Assembly (NCBI GenBank): GCA_002347125.1
Contig: DDXG01000290.1
Coordinates: 1,254-21,961 of the forward strand
DNA: 20,708 nucleotides
Reading direction: 5' to 3'
Origin: Phycisphaerales bacterium UBA2266
GTDB taxonomy: Bacteria; Planctomycetota; Phycisphaerae; Sedimentisphaerales; Anaerobacaceae
The notes below the pieces were generated by a model. It had not been told where the DNA came from, did no database searches, and saw only the letters and a program-made list of their open reading frames with translations. Within the stretch, counting starts at the first letter, position 1, and every line of letters begins with the position of its first letter. Positions 13,605-20,273 of the stretch are shown here, one piece after another. The position numbers and the translations under genes are program-made.

Positions 13605-14822
13605 CTATCCGGCTGTGGTCAGTGGTTGGGCGGCGGTCAGCGGGGCCGTGGCGCGGTCCAGCAGGCCCATGCAATGGGTGATCGCCACACCGTAGTTGGT
13701 GATCGGCACACCCTGGCTCTGCGCCTGGTGGATGCGCCAGAGCATCTGCTTGCGGTTGAATACGCACGCCCCGCAATGCACGACCAGCCGGTAGGGCCGC
13801 AGGTCCTGCGGGTAGTCCTGGCCGGCGGCAATATCGACCTTCAGCGGTCCGCCCGCGGCCTGCTCCAAGAGCGCCGGGATCTGCACCCGGCCGATGTCTT
13901 CGCCGATCGGGTGATGGGTGCAGGACTCCGCCACGAGCACCCGGTCCCCCGGCCGCAGCGTGTCGATGACCTCCGCGGCCGCCGCCATCGCCTCCAGATC
14001 GCCCTTGAAGCGGGCCATCACGATGGAGAACGTCGTCGCCGGGGTCTCCGGATCGAGCTGGGCGGCCACCTTATCGAACACTTGGCTGTCGGCCACAACC
14101 AGGCTTGGTCCGCCGATGAGCCCCGCCAGGGCCGCCTCCAACTCCGTTTCCTTCACGATGACGGCCGTGGCGCCGCGGTCGAGAATCTCGCGCAGGCAAT
14201 GCACTTGCAGCATCTTGAGCCGGCCCTTGGGCGCCTCGATGTCCAGCGGCGTTACCAGCAGGACCGTATCACCGGGCCGCACCAGGTCGGCGAGCAGCGG
14301 CCGGGCCTCCAGGAACTCCACGGGCGCGGCCTCCACCATCAACTGCCGCAGCCGATCGAAGCCTTCCGGAAATACGGCGCATGTCGTGGCTACGTATTTC
14401 GCCCCGGCCCGCACGGCTGCGGCCTCGAGGCTGTCGTCCATTCGCATATCCTTCTTGTTGGCGACCACGATATACGGGGTCTTGCGCTGCTCGAGCATCC
14501 GGACCAGCCGGTCCTCTTCATCGGTCCAGTCGTCCGTCACCAGCAGCGCCAGCTCCGTCCGCTCCATCGCCTTAACCGTCCGAGCCACACGCTGCCCGCC
14601 CAGCTGGCCCTTGTCATCCGTGCCGGCCGTATCGATGAACACCACCGGCCCGATGGGCTTGAGTTCCATCGTCTTATCCACGGGGTCCGTCGTCGTGCCC
14701 GGAACATCGGATACGATGGACACCTGCTGGCCCGTCAAGGCGTTCACAATGGAACTCTTGCCTACGTTGCGCCGCCCAAAGACACCGATATGCAGCCGCA
14801 GACCCTTCGTTGTGCCGTTCAT
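13605..14822 (-). CDS. hydF: [FeFe]-hydrogenase H-cluster maturation GTPase HydF
   Basis: HydF is the scaffold on which the diiron subcluster of the H-cluster is completed before transfer to apo-hydrogenase. The 405-residue protein has a Ras-like GTPase domain: P-loop GRRNVGKS (16-23), PGTTTDP switch I (41-47), DTAG (64-67) and NKKD (122-125). A dimerisation middle region follows, then the C-terminal Fe-S binding domain with CTHHP (Cys301, His303) and HCGAC (His349, Cys350, Cys353), matching the CxH...HCxxC pattern of the family. The start is fixed by AGGAG (14829-14833), 6 nt before ATG 14822; the in-frame ATG at 14828 directly abuts the Shine-Dalgarno sequence and is unlikely. It is the last gene of the hydrogenase operon, 82 nt after the receiver gene, with a GC-rich hairpin between. 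Confidence 0.97.
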   Translation of the reverse strand: MNGTTKGLRLHIGVFGRRNVGKSSIVNALTGQQVSIVSDVPGTTTDPVDKTMELKPIGPVVFIDTAGTDDKGQLGGQRVARTVKAMERTELALLVTDDWTDEEDRLVRMLEQRKTPYIVVANKKDMRMDDSLEAAAVRAGAKYVATTCAVFPEGFDRLRQLMVEAAPVEFLEARPLLADLVRPGDTVLLVTPLDIEAPKGRLKMLQVHCLREILDRGATAVIVKETELEAALAGLIGGPSLVVADSQVFDKVAAQLDPETPATTFSIVMARFKGDLEAMAAAAEVIDTLRPGDRVLVAESCTHHPIGEDIGRVQIPALLEQAAGGPLKVDIAAGQDYPQDLRPYRLVVHCGACVFNRKQMLWRIHQAQSQGVPITNYGVAITHCMGLLDRATAPLTAAQPLTTAG

Positions 14823-14828
14823 AAGCAT

Positions 14829-14833
14829 CTCCT
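14829..14833 (-). promoter_or_regulatory. Ribosome binding site deciding the hydF start
   Basis: AGGAG on the minus strand is followed directly by one ATG (14828) and, after 6 nt, by a second in-frame ATG (14822). Normal spacing selects the second, giving MNGTTKG as the N-terminus. Confidence 0.7.
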
Positions 14834-14845
14834 GTCGTGTTTCGC

Positions 14846-14862
14846 CCGCCCCGGCGGGGCGG
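14846..14862 (-). promoter_or_regulatory. GC-rich hairpin between the receiver gene and hydF
   Basis: CCGCCCC and GGGGCGG form a perfect 7-bp all-GC stem with a 3-nt loop, 12 nt upstream of the hydF ribosome site in the operon's only sizeable gap. No T-run follows on the minus strand, so attenuation by intrinsic termination is not supported; mRNA processing or pausing is possible. Confidence 0.45.
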
Positions 14863-14904
14863 TTGGGTTGTTCTCAAATCATCGTGCCGACCGCGGAATC
14901 GCCG

Positions 14905-15300
14905 TCATTTCGCGGACGTGCGGATATTCGCCGCCACCGCGCTGAGCAGGGCCTCGGGCTTGAGGGGCTTCTCCAGCACCTGCCTGACGGGCAGCCAGTT
15001 CTCATCCGGCTCGAAGCCGAACGGAAGCGACATCTCCTTGCGGATGCCCGTCAGCATGACAATCGGCGCGGCCCGCAGCCGCTCATCAGCCTGCAGGGCC
15101 CGCGCAATGTCGAAGCCTTCGGTCTGGGTCGTCATCATCACGTCCAGAATAATCAGGTCCGGGTCCACCTTCTTGGCCGTGGCAATTCCCTCGGTTCCAT
15201 TGGACGCGGTGAAGACGTCGTAGCCCTTCGCCGTGAGCAGATTGCTGACCGCATCGACCAGTTCGGGATCGTCGTCGATCATGAGCACCTTGTTGGCCAT
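14905..15300 (-). CDS. Stand-alone response-regulator receiver domain (CheY-like)
   Basis: A 131-residue single-domain receiver with all phosphorylation landmarks: acidic cluster Asp9-Asp10-Asp11 (MIDDDPE), phosphoacceptor Asp53 (ILDVMM), Thr84 (VMLTG) and Lys111 (LEKPLKPE). There is no DNA-binding or enzymatic output domain, so it must signal through protein contact. The loop between Thr84 and Lys111 is longer than in CheY (RKEMSLPFGFEPDENWLPV), placing an acidic-aromatic insertion on the alpha4-beta5 face where partners usually bind. The true start is ATG 15300, behind AAAGGAG at 15307-15313; an in-frame extension to 15546 overlaps hydE and is spurious. It sits between hydE and hydF in the same operon, suggesting phospho-control of hydrogenase or its maturation, or simple co-regulation; no histidine kinase is in the window. 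Confidence 0.93.
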   Translation of the reverse strand: MANKVLMIDDDPELVDAVSNLLTAKGYDVFTASNGTEGIATAKKVDPDLIILDVMMTTQTEGFDIARALQADERLRAAPIVMLTGIRKEMSLPFGFEPDENWLPVRQVLEKPLKPEALLSAVAANIRTSAK

Positions 15301-15320
15301 AAAGTTCTCCTTTGTCACCA

Positions 15321-16454
15321 TCACATGGCGTTGGTTGTTTTTCCTGCGTAACACCCCGGTTGTGGCATCGACGGCGGCGACGGGCCCCGGACCGTCCGGA
15401 TACAGTCGCCGCGTGAATAATCCAGTTGGCGGCCCAGTACGCAGGCCGTCGCCTCCAGTTGCGCCAGCGTCGCCGCCGTGTCGGCATCCACGGGCGCGCC
15501 GCTCGGATAGATGTCGTACAATCGCCGCACATCGTACGGCGTACACTTGACCATGATGACGTTGGCCCCCGCGGCCAGCGCCGCCGCCCGCCGATCGACC
15601 CCATCCAGATACGCCAGGGCCGTCGTGGCCGGCATGTGTGCGTCGGGCATCAGAATACGGGCCACGGCCAGGGCCTTGAGCGTCAGCATCAGGTCCGCGG
15701 CCGGTTGTCCGCCCAAGACGGTATGTGGATGCGGTATGAACGGACCGACGCTTACCATATCCAGCGCGCAGGCCTTCAGAAAGACCATATCGTCCGCCAG
15801 AGTCGCAATCGTCTGGCCCCTGAGCCCCACGATGATACCGGAGCCGACCTGAAAGCCCAGATCCGCCAGGTCTTTCAGGCAGCGGCGGCGGTTCGCGAAT
15901 GACATGGCCGGGTGCAATCGCTCATAGAGCCCCGGCACGCCGGTCTCGATTTTCAGTAGATACCGGTCCGCACCGCAGTGCCGCCAGAGGGCGTAGTCGT
16001 CGCGACTGCGTTCCCCTACACTCAGCGTAACGGCCATGTCGAACCGGGTTTTGATCCGTTCGGTCACCTCGCCGAGCCATTCGGCGGGCATCCGCGGGTC
16101 CTCGCCGCTCTGGAGCACCACGGTTGCGATACCCATATCCGCGACTCTGCCGGCCGCCTTGAGGACTTGCCCGGCATCCAGGCGGTACCGCTCCAGCACG
16201 GCGTTGCCCGCCTGCAAACCGCAGTAGGCACAGCGGTTACGGCAGTAGTTGGAGAACTCGACAATCGCCCGCACCGGTATCGCATCGCCGACGTGCCGCC
16301 TCCGGACCTCATCGGCGAAATCGAACAGCCGCTCGATATCGGCCGGGTCGGTCAGGCCCAACAGCCGTTCGAGGTCCGTTCGCCGCGGCGTCTCGGCCTC
16401 GTATACCCGTTCCAGACATGGTTCAATGCGTGCGAAAGCCATCGGTGCGCTCAC
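15321..16454 (-). CDS. hydE: [FeFe]-hydrogenase maturation radical SAM enzyme HydE
   Basis: HydE acts on the HydG-made Fe(CO)2(CN) synthon on the way to the diiron subcluster. The 377-residue protein has the radical-SAM Cys motif FSNYCRNRCAYCG (Cys71, Cys75, Cys78) at the end of the first strand, then VVLQSGEDPR, typical of HydE/biotin-synthase relatives, then TLSVGERSRDDYALWRHCGADRYLLKIETG, which includes family substrate-channel segments, and SVGPFIPHPHTVLG near the C-terminus. The TIM-barrel length is normal for HydE. The GTG at 16454 begins one base after the upstream gene's stop; ATG 16442 (MAFARIE) is an alternative, and neither has a strong ribosome site, so translation is probably coupled. 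The 3' end leaves 20 nt to the receiver gene. Confidence 0.96.
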   Translation of the reverse strand: MSAPMAFARIEPCLERVYEAETPRRTDLERLLGLTDPADIERLFDFADEVRRRHVGDAIPVRAIVEFSNYCRNRCAYCGLQAGNAVLERYRLDAGQVLKAAGRVADMGIATVVLQSGEDPRMPAEWLGEVTERIKTRFDMAVTLSVGERSRDDYALWRHCGADRYLLKIETGVPGLYERLHPAMSFANRRRCLKDLADLGFQVGSGIIVGLRGQTIATLADDMVFLKACALDMVSVGPFIPHPHTVLGGQPAADLMLTLKALAVARILMPDAHMPATTALAYLDGVDRRAAALAAGANVIMVKCTPYDVRRLYDIYPSGAPVDADTAATLAQLEATACVLGRQLDYSRGDCIRTVRGPSPPSMPQPGCYAGKTTNAM

Positions 16455-16455
16455 G

Positions 16456-16953
16456 TCAGTCTTCGGAGCCCTTTCGATACGTCTCCAGGAGTTCCATCAT
16501 CTTGTCGGCCGTCAGGTCCCCGTGGATCGTGTCGTCGATCATCACCACCGGCGCCAGGCCACAGGCCCCCAGGCACCGCGCCGGCTGCAGGCTGAACATT
16601 CCATCTTGCGTCACTTGTCCAAACTCGATCTTCAATTCGTCCTTGAGGCGCTGCAATATCGCCCCAGCCCCCTTGACGTAACACGCCGTCCCCAGGCACA
16701 CGCTGATCGTGTGTTTGCCCGGCGGGTTCAGATTGAAGTAATGGTAGAACGTCGCCACGCCCCAGATGTGGGCCGTCGGAATACCCATCCGCGCGGCGAC
16801 CTCGTTCATGACCTCGGTCGGCAGATACCCATATAGCGACTGCGCCTTGTGCAGCACGGCAATTAGATGGGAATGAGGATGCTCCCGCTGCATCACCTCG
16901 GCGATGAATTCGCCCAACTCGGTCAGTGCGTCTTTCTCTTGCGTCGTCGTCAT
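16456..16953 (-). CDS. hndA: NuoE/HndA-like [2Fe-2S] subunit of NAD(P)-linked hydrogenase
   Basis: A 165-residue thioredoxin-fold [2Fe-2S] protein homologous to the 24-kDa subunit of complex I and to HndA/HydC of multimeric [FeFe]-hydrogenases. It carries electrons between the flavin subunit and the catalytic subunit. Cluster ligands are in CLGTAC (Cys86, Cys91) and CLGAC (Cys127, Cys131), the standard CxxxxC...CxxxC pattern. The N-terminal helical part (LIAVLHKAQSLYGYLPTEV, MGIPTAHIWGVATFYHYF) is also characteristic. ATG 16953 follows the site AGGTGA, which contains part of the hydG stop codon. Its position between hydG and hydE is unusual, since this subunit normally adjoins the NuoF-like gene. 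The symbol is by homology; HydC would be the Thermotoga-style name. Confidence 0.94.
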   Translation of the reverse strand: MTTTQEKDALTELGEFIAEVMQREHPHSHLIAVLHKAQSLYGYLPTEVMNEVAARMGIPTAHIWGVATFYHYFNLNPPGKHTISVCLGTACYVKGAGAILQRLKDELKIEFGQVTQDGMFSLQPARCLGACGLAPVVMIDDTIHGDLTADKMMELLETYRKGSED

Positions 16954-16963
16954 GATCAGTCAC

Positions 16964-18478
16964 CTAGAAGTACAGATCCCTGCGTCCATCTTGCGTCTTG
17001 CCGTAGAATTCCATGAACTGTTCGAACATCTTCGGCTGCGTCCGGCGGATCTGGTCGATCTCGTGGGCAATCAGGGCCTCGCCGACGGCCAGCGTCTCGG
17101 GGCCGGCGAAGTCATCCAGCCATTCGCGGAACGTGATGACCGCATTGAGCTTGCAGAACCGGCCCTCGGCCCCGCTTCGCAGCAGATTCATGATCTTCGT
17201 GCCGGTCCGTCCGCACCGGTACCCGGCCGTACAGAAACTCGTGATATACCCGGCCTCGGCTAGTTCGCGGATGACGGTATCGAGGCCCCGTGTGTCGCCC
17301 AGCATGAACTGCTGGTCGTCGGTCTGGTCCGCATCGGGTCGGGTCGCATACCCGCCGACGCCGATCCGGCTACCCGCATCCATCTGCGTGCATCCCAGCG
17401 GCAGAATCCGACGGCGGAGGTTCGCCGGCTCACGGGCCGTGAGAATCATCCCCGTATACGGCACCGCCAGCCGAAGCACCGTCACCAGCCGCTCAAAATC
17501 GGCGTCATCCACCGCGTGGTCCGGCCGCTGCGTAAACGGCGTATTGGCCGCCGGCTCCAGCCGCGGGAAGCTGATGGTGTGCGGTCCGATCCCGAACCGC
17601 CGCTCCAGCTCTATCGCGTGATAGAGCAACCCCATGACCTCATACCGCCAGTCATATAGTCCGAACAGTGCACCAAGGCCGACATCGTCGATGCCGGCTT
17701 CCATAGCACGGTGCATACTGTAAAGCCGCCAAAGGTAGTTGCTCTTGAGCGTGCCGGCCGGGTGCACCCGTTCGTAAGTCGGTCTGTGGTAGGTCTCCTG
17801 GAACACCTGATACGTGCCCAGACCCGCCGCCTTGAGAACGGCAAGGTCCTCGATGGACATCGGCGCGGCATTGACGTTGCACCGGCGGATCTGCCCCCAG
17901 CCCCGGCGCGTCTTGACCTTCACGCCGTACACCGCCTCCATTGTGGATGCGATGTAATCAACGCCGCTTCGCGGGTGCTCCCCGTAAACAACGATCAGCC
18001 GCTTGTGCCCGATACGGCCGGCCAGCACCGTCGCTTCTTCTTTCACCTCGGCGAGACTCAGCGTCCGGCGGTGCGCGGCCGTATTGCTCCTGCGAAACCC
18101 GCAATAGAGACAGTCGTTGACACAGCGGCTGCTCATGTACAGCGGAGCGAACGTCACAATCCGGTTGTCGTAGACCTTCTTCTTGACCGTCGCCGCAGCC
18201 TGCCGCATCCGTTCAAGCGACTCGTCGCCTCGCACCCGAAGCAGCAGGGCGGTCTCGTCGGGGCTCAGCGTCTGCACGGCAAGGGACTTGGCCAGAATAT
18301 CCTCCACCTGCCGCGGATCCGGCTCGCCAGCGACCTCCAGCAGCCGGGCAATCGCCGTGTGGTCGATGAAGTTACGGCCGCCCGTCAGATACTTGTCGAT
18401 CTGCTCCGGGTAGATCGCCGGCGCCGGCGGATGCGCCGGCTGTCGTGTCGTGTTCGTACATGTATGTGCAAGGGTCAT
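16964..18478 (-). CDS. hydG: [FeFe]-hydrogenase maturation radical SAM tyrosine lyase HydG
   Basis: HydG cleaves tyrosine to p-cresol and dehydroglycine, the source of the CO and CN ligands. The 504-residue protein has the radical-SAM motif SSRCVNDCLYCGFRR (Cys119, Cys123, Cys126), then RLIVVYGEHPRSGVDYI, VFQETYHRPTYERVHPAG and VGLGALFGLYDWRYEVMGL, all characteristic of HydG. In the C-terminal domain that normally binds an auxiliary cluster through CxxC...C, this protein reads FCTAGYRCGRTG: Cys416 and Cys442 are in place but the expected second cysteine (position 419) is Gly, and a cysteine appears at 422. TAGGAGGT (18485-18492), which includes the hydA stop codon, precedes ATG 18478 by 6 nt. 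It lies directly after hydA in the operon. Confidence 0.96.
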   Translation of the reverse strand: MTLAHTCTNTTRQPAHPPAPAIYPEQIDKYLTGGRNFIDHTAIARLLEVAGEPDPRQVEDILAKSLAVQTLSPDETALLLRVRGDESLERMRQAAATVKKKVYDNRIVTFAPLYMSSRCVNDCLYCGFRRSNTAAHRRTLSLAEVKEEATVLAGRIGHKRLIVVYGEHPRSGVDYIASTMEAVYGVKVKTRRGWGQIRRCNVNAAPMSIEDLAVLKAAGLGTYQVFQETYHRPTYERVHPAGTLKSNYLWRLYSMHRAMEAGIDDVGLGALFGLYDWRYEVMGLLYHAIELERRFGIGPHTISFPRLEPAANTPFTQRPDHAVDDADFERLVTVLRLAVPYTGMILTAREPANLRRRILPLGCTQMDAGSRIGVGGYATRPDADQTDDQQFMLGDTRGLDTVIRELAEAGYITSFCTAGYRCGRTGTKIMNLLRSGAEGRFCKLNAVITFREWLDDFAGPETLAVGEALIAHEIDQIRRTQPKMFEQFMEFYGKTQDGRRDLYF

Positions 18479-18484
18479 GCTTCG

Positions 18485-18492
18485 ACCTCCTA
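18485..18492 (-). promoter_or_regulatory. hydG ribosome binding site built on the hydA stop codon
   Basis: TAGGAGGT is a near-perfect Shine-Dalgarno sequence, 6 nt before the hydG ATG; its first three bases are the hydA stop codon TAG (18492-18490). The hydA site TGAGGAA (20276-20270) uses the NuoF-like gene's TGA in the same way, and the hndA site TAGGTGA (16966-16960) uses hydG's TAG. Confidence 0.8.
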
Positions 18493-20265
18493 TACAACCC
18501 TCAGGTTCGGGGAGACAATTCCGACCGGCTGCTTGGCTGCGTAGTGCGTATGCAGTAGTTCATGCGACTTCTTGCTCAGCGGCCGACCCAGAAACTCCCG
18601 ATACAACCGCTGCACCTCCGGGTTCTCGTGGCTGCGGCGGATCGTCTTATCCCGGTCCAGGCTGTACAACGCCTCTGCCCGGGCCGCCAGACACGCCTCA
18701 TCCAGCGGAATGGAGTTGGCCGTCGCATAAGGCTGGCCGCCGCCGCCGATACACCCGCCCGGGCAACCCATGATCTCGACGAAGTGATACCGGTCCGGCT
18801 GCTCGCGGACGATATCGAGGAGCCTGGCGGCGTTGCCCATTCCGTGCGCCACGGCCACCCGCAGTTCCTTTCCGTCCATCGCCAGCGTCGCCTCGCGGAT
18901 CCCCTTGAACCCGCGGATGGGCTGGACCTCGATGTCGATCAGGGTCTCGCCGGTATACAGCTCGTAGGCTGTCCGGATCGCCGCCTCCATCACGCCGCCG
19001 GTAACGCCGAAGATGGCCCCGGCCCCGGATGATAGACCCAGCGGGGCATCGAACGGCTCGGGCTCGATATTCAGAAAATCAATCCCCGCGGACTTGATCA
19101 TCCACACCATTTCACGCGTCGTCACGACAATGTCCGTCGTCCGCCGTCCGTTGACCCTCAGTTCGGGCCTGGCCGCCTCGTATTTTTTTGCCGTGCAACA
19201 CATCACCGCGACGCTGAGCACCTTCTCCGGGTCCGTCTTGATCTTGTTTGCGAAATAGGTCTTGATCATGGCCGAGCCCATGGACATGGGGCTCTTGCAC
19301 GTGGAGACGTTCGGAATCAGGTCCGCATGGAACTGCTCCATGTACTTCATCCACGCGCTGGAGCAGGATGTGATCATGGGCAGGACGCCGCCGCTCTGAA
19401 GTCGTTCGAGGAACTCGCTGGCCTCCTCCATGATGGTCAGGTCCGCGGAGAACTGTGTGTCGAACACGTAGTCGAACCCCATGTGCCGAAGCGCCGCGGC
19501 GAGTTGCCCCTCCATGTTGCGTCCCGGTGGCAGTCCGAAGCCCTCGCCGATCGCCGCGCGTACGGACGGCGCCACCTGCGCGACCTTGACCAGACCGCTG
19601 TCGCTGAGCGACGTGAACAGCTCCTGCGTATAGTTCTTTTCGACAAACGCCGCCGTCGGGCATACGTTGATGCACTGTCCGCAGGCGGTGCAGACGCTCT
19701 CGGCGAACGGCAGGTTGTACGCCGGCATCACCACCGTATCGAAACCCCGGTGTGCATGTCCCAGGGCGTGCACGCCCTGCACCTCGGAGCACATCCGCAC
19801 GCACCGTCCGCACAGCACGCATTTCTCGGGATCGCGAATGACCGACACGGAGGACAAATCCTGCTCGTATTGCTTGCGCGGTCCCTCGAAGTGCCGTTTG
19901 CGAATGCCCATGGCGTACGCCAGCCGCTGCAATTCACAGTTGCCGTCCCGCTCGCAGGTATGGCAGTCCTGGGGGTGATTGTCCACCAGCAGCTCCACGA
20001 TGTCCCGCCTGGCCTGTCGCAGTTCCCGGGTGTTCGTGTGAATCTTCATCCCATCGGCCACCGGGTACGCGCAGGACGCGACGTAGTTGCGCATCCCTTC
20101 GACCTGCACGATGCACACGCGGCACGCCCCCTCGATGCTCAGCTTCGGGTGGTAGCAGAGCCGTGGAATCCGGTATCCGCAGTGGTCGGCCGCCTGCATG
20201 ATCGTCAGCCCGGCCTCGACCTGATACGGCTTGTTGTTGATGGTGATGGTAATCGTTTGTGCCAT
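18490..20265 (-). CDS. hydA: [FeFe]-hydrogenase catalytic subunit, HndD/HydA type with N-terminal Fe-S domains
   Basis: A 591-residue cytosolic hydrogenase (no signal peptide), close in length to HndD. Domains in order: a plant-ferredoxin-like [2Fe-2S] domain (Cys37, 48, 51, 65); a His-Cys3 [4Fe-4S] site (His97, Cys101, 104, 110); two [4Fe-4S] motifs (Cys149-159 and Cys192-202); then the H-cluster domain. H-cluster ligands are Cys301, Cys357, Cys501 and Cys505. The L1 motif reads TSCSSAW and L2 reads MCCTAKKYE, versus textbook TSCCPxW and MPCxxKxxE, whereas L3, EIMGCPGGCIGGGGQP, is standard. It catalyses reversible proton reduction; with NuoF- and NuoE-like subunits it would exchange electrons with NAD(P)H and perhaps ferredoxin by bifurcation. 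ATG 20265 follows TGAGGAA; an in-frame extension upstream overlaps the NuoF-like gene and is spurious. Confidence 0.96.
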   Translation of the reverse strand: MAQTITITINNKPYQVEAGLTIMQAADHCGYRIPRLCYHPKLSIEGACRVCIVQVEGMRNYVASCAYPVADGMKIHTNTRELRQARRDIVELLVDNHPQDCHTCERDGNCELQRLAYAMGIRKRHFEGPRKQYEQDLSSVSVIRDPEKCVLCGRCVRMCSEVQGVHALGHAHRGFDTVVMPAYNLPFAESVCTACGQCINVCPTAAFVEKNYTQELFTSLSDSGLVKVAQVAPSVRAAIGEGFGLPPGRNMEGQLAAALRHMGFDYVFDTQFSADLTIMEEASEFLERLQSGGVLPMITSCSSAWMKYMEQFHADLIPNVSTCKSPMSMGSAMIKTYFANKIKTDPEKVLSVAVMCCTAKKYEAARPELRVNGRRTTDIVVTTREMVWMIKSAGIDFLNIEPEPFDAPLGLSSGAGAIFGVTGGVMEAAIRTAYELYTGETLIDIEVQPIRGFKGIREATLAMDGKELRVAVAHGMGNAARLLDIVREQPDRYHFVEIMGCPGGCIGGGGQPYATANSIPLDEACLAARAEALYSLDRDKTIRRSHENPEVQRLYREFLGRPLSKKSHELLHTHYAAKQPVGIVSPNLRVV

Positions 20266-20273
20266 GATATTCC

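Noticed and set aside
13918..15351. Plus-strand frames of 459 and 477 codons over hydF and the receiver gene
   Set aside because: Opposite hydF and the receiver gene, both certain; Ser/Arg-rich or His/Arg-rich translations without domains.
15301..15546. 82-residue N-terminal extension of the receiver protein
   Set aside because: It overlaps hydE and is not receiver-like; ATG 15300 has a strong Shine-Dalgarno sequence and starts at the first strand of the fold.
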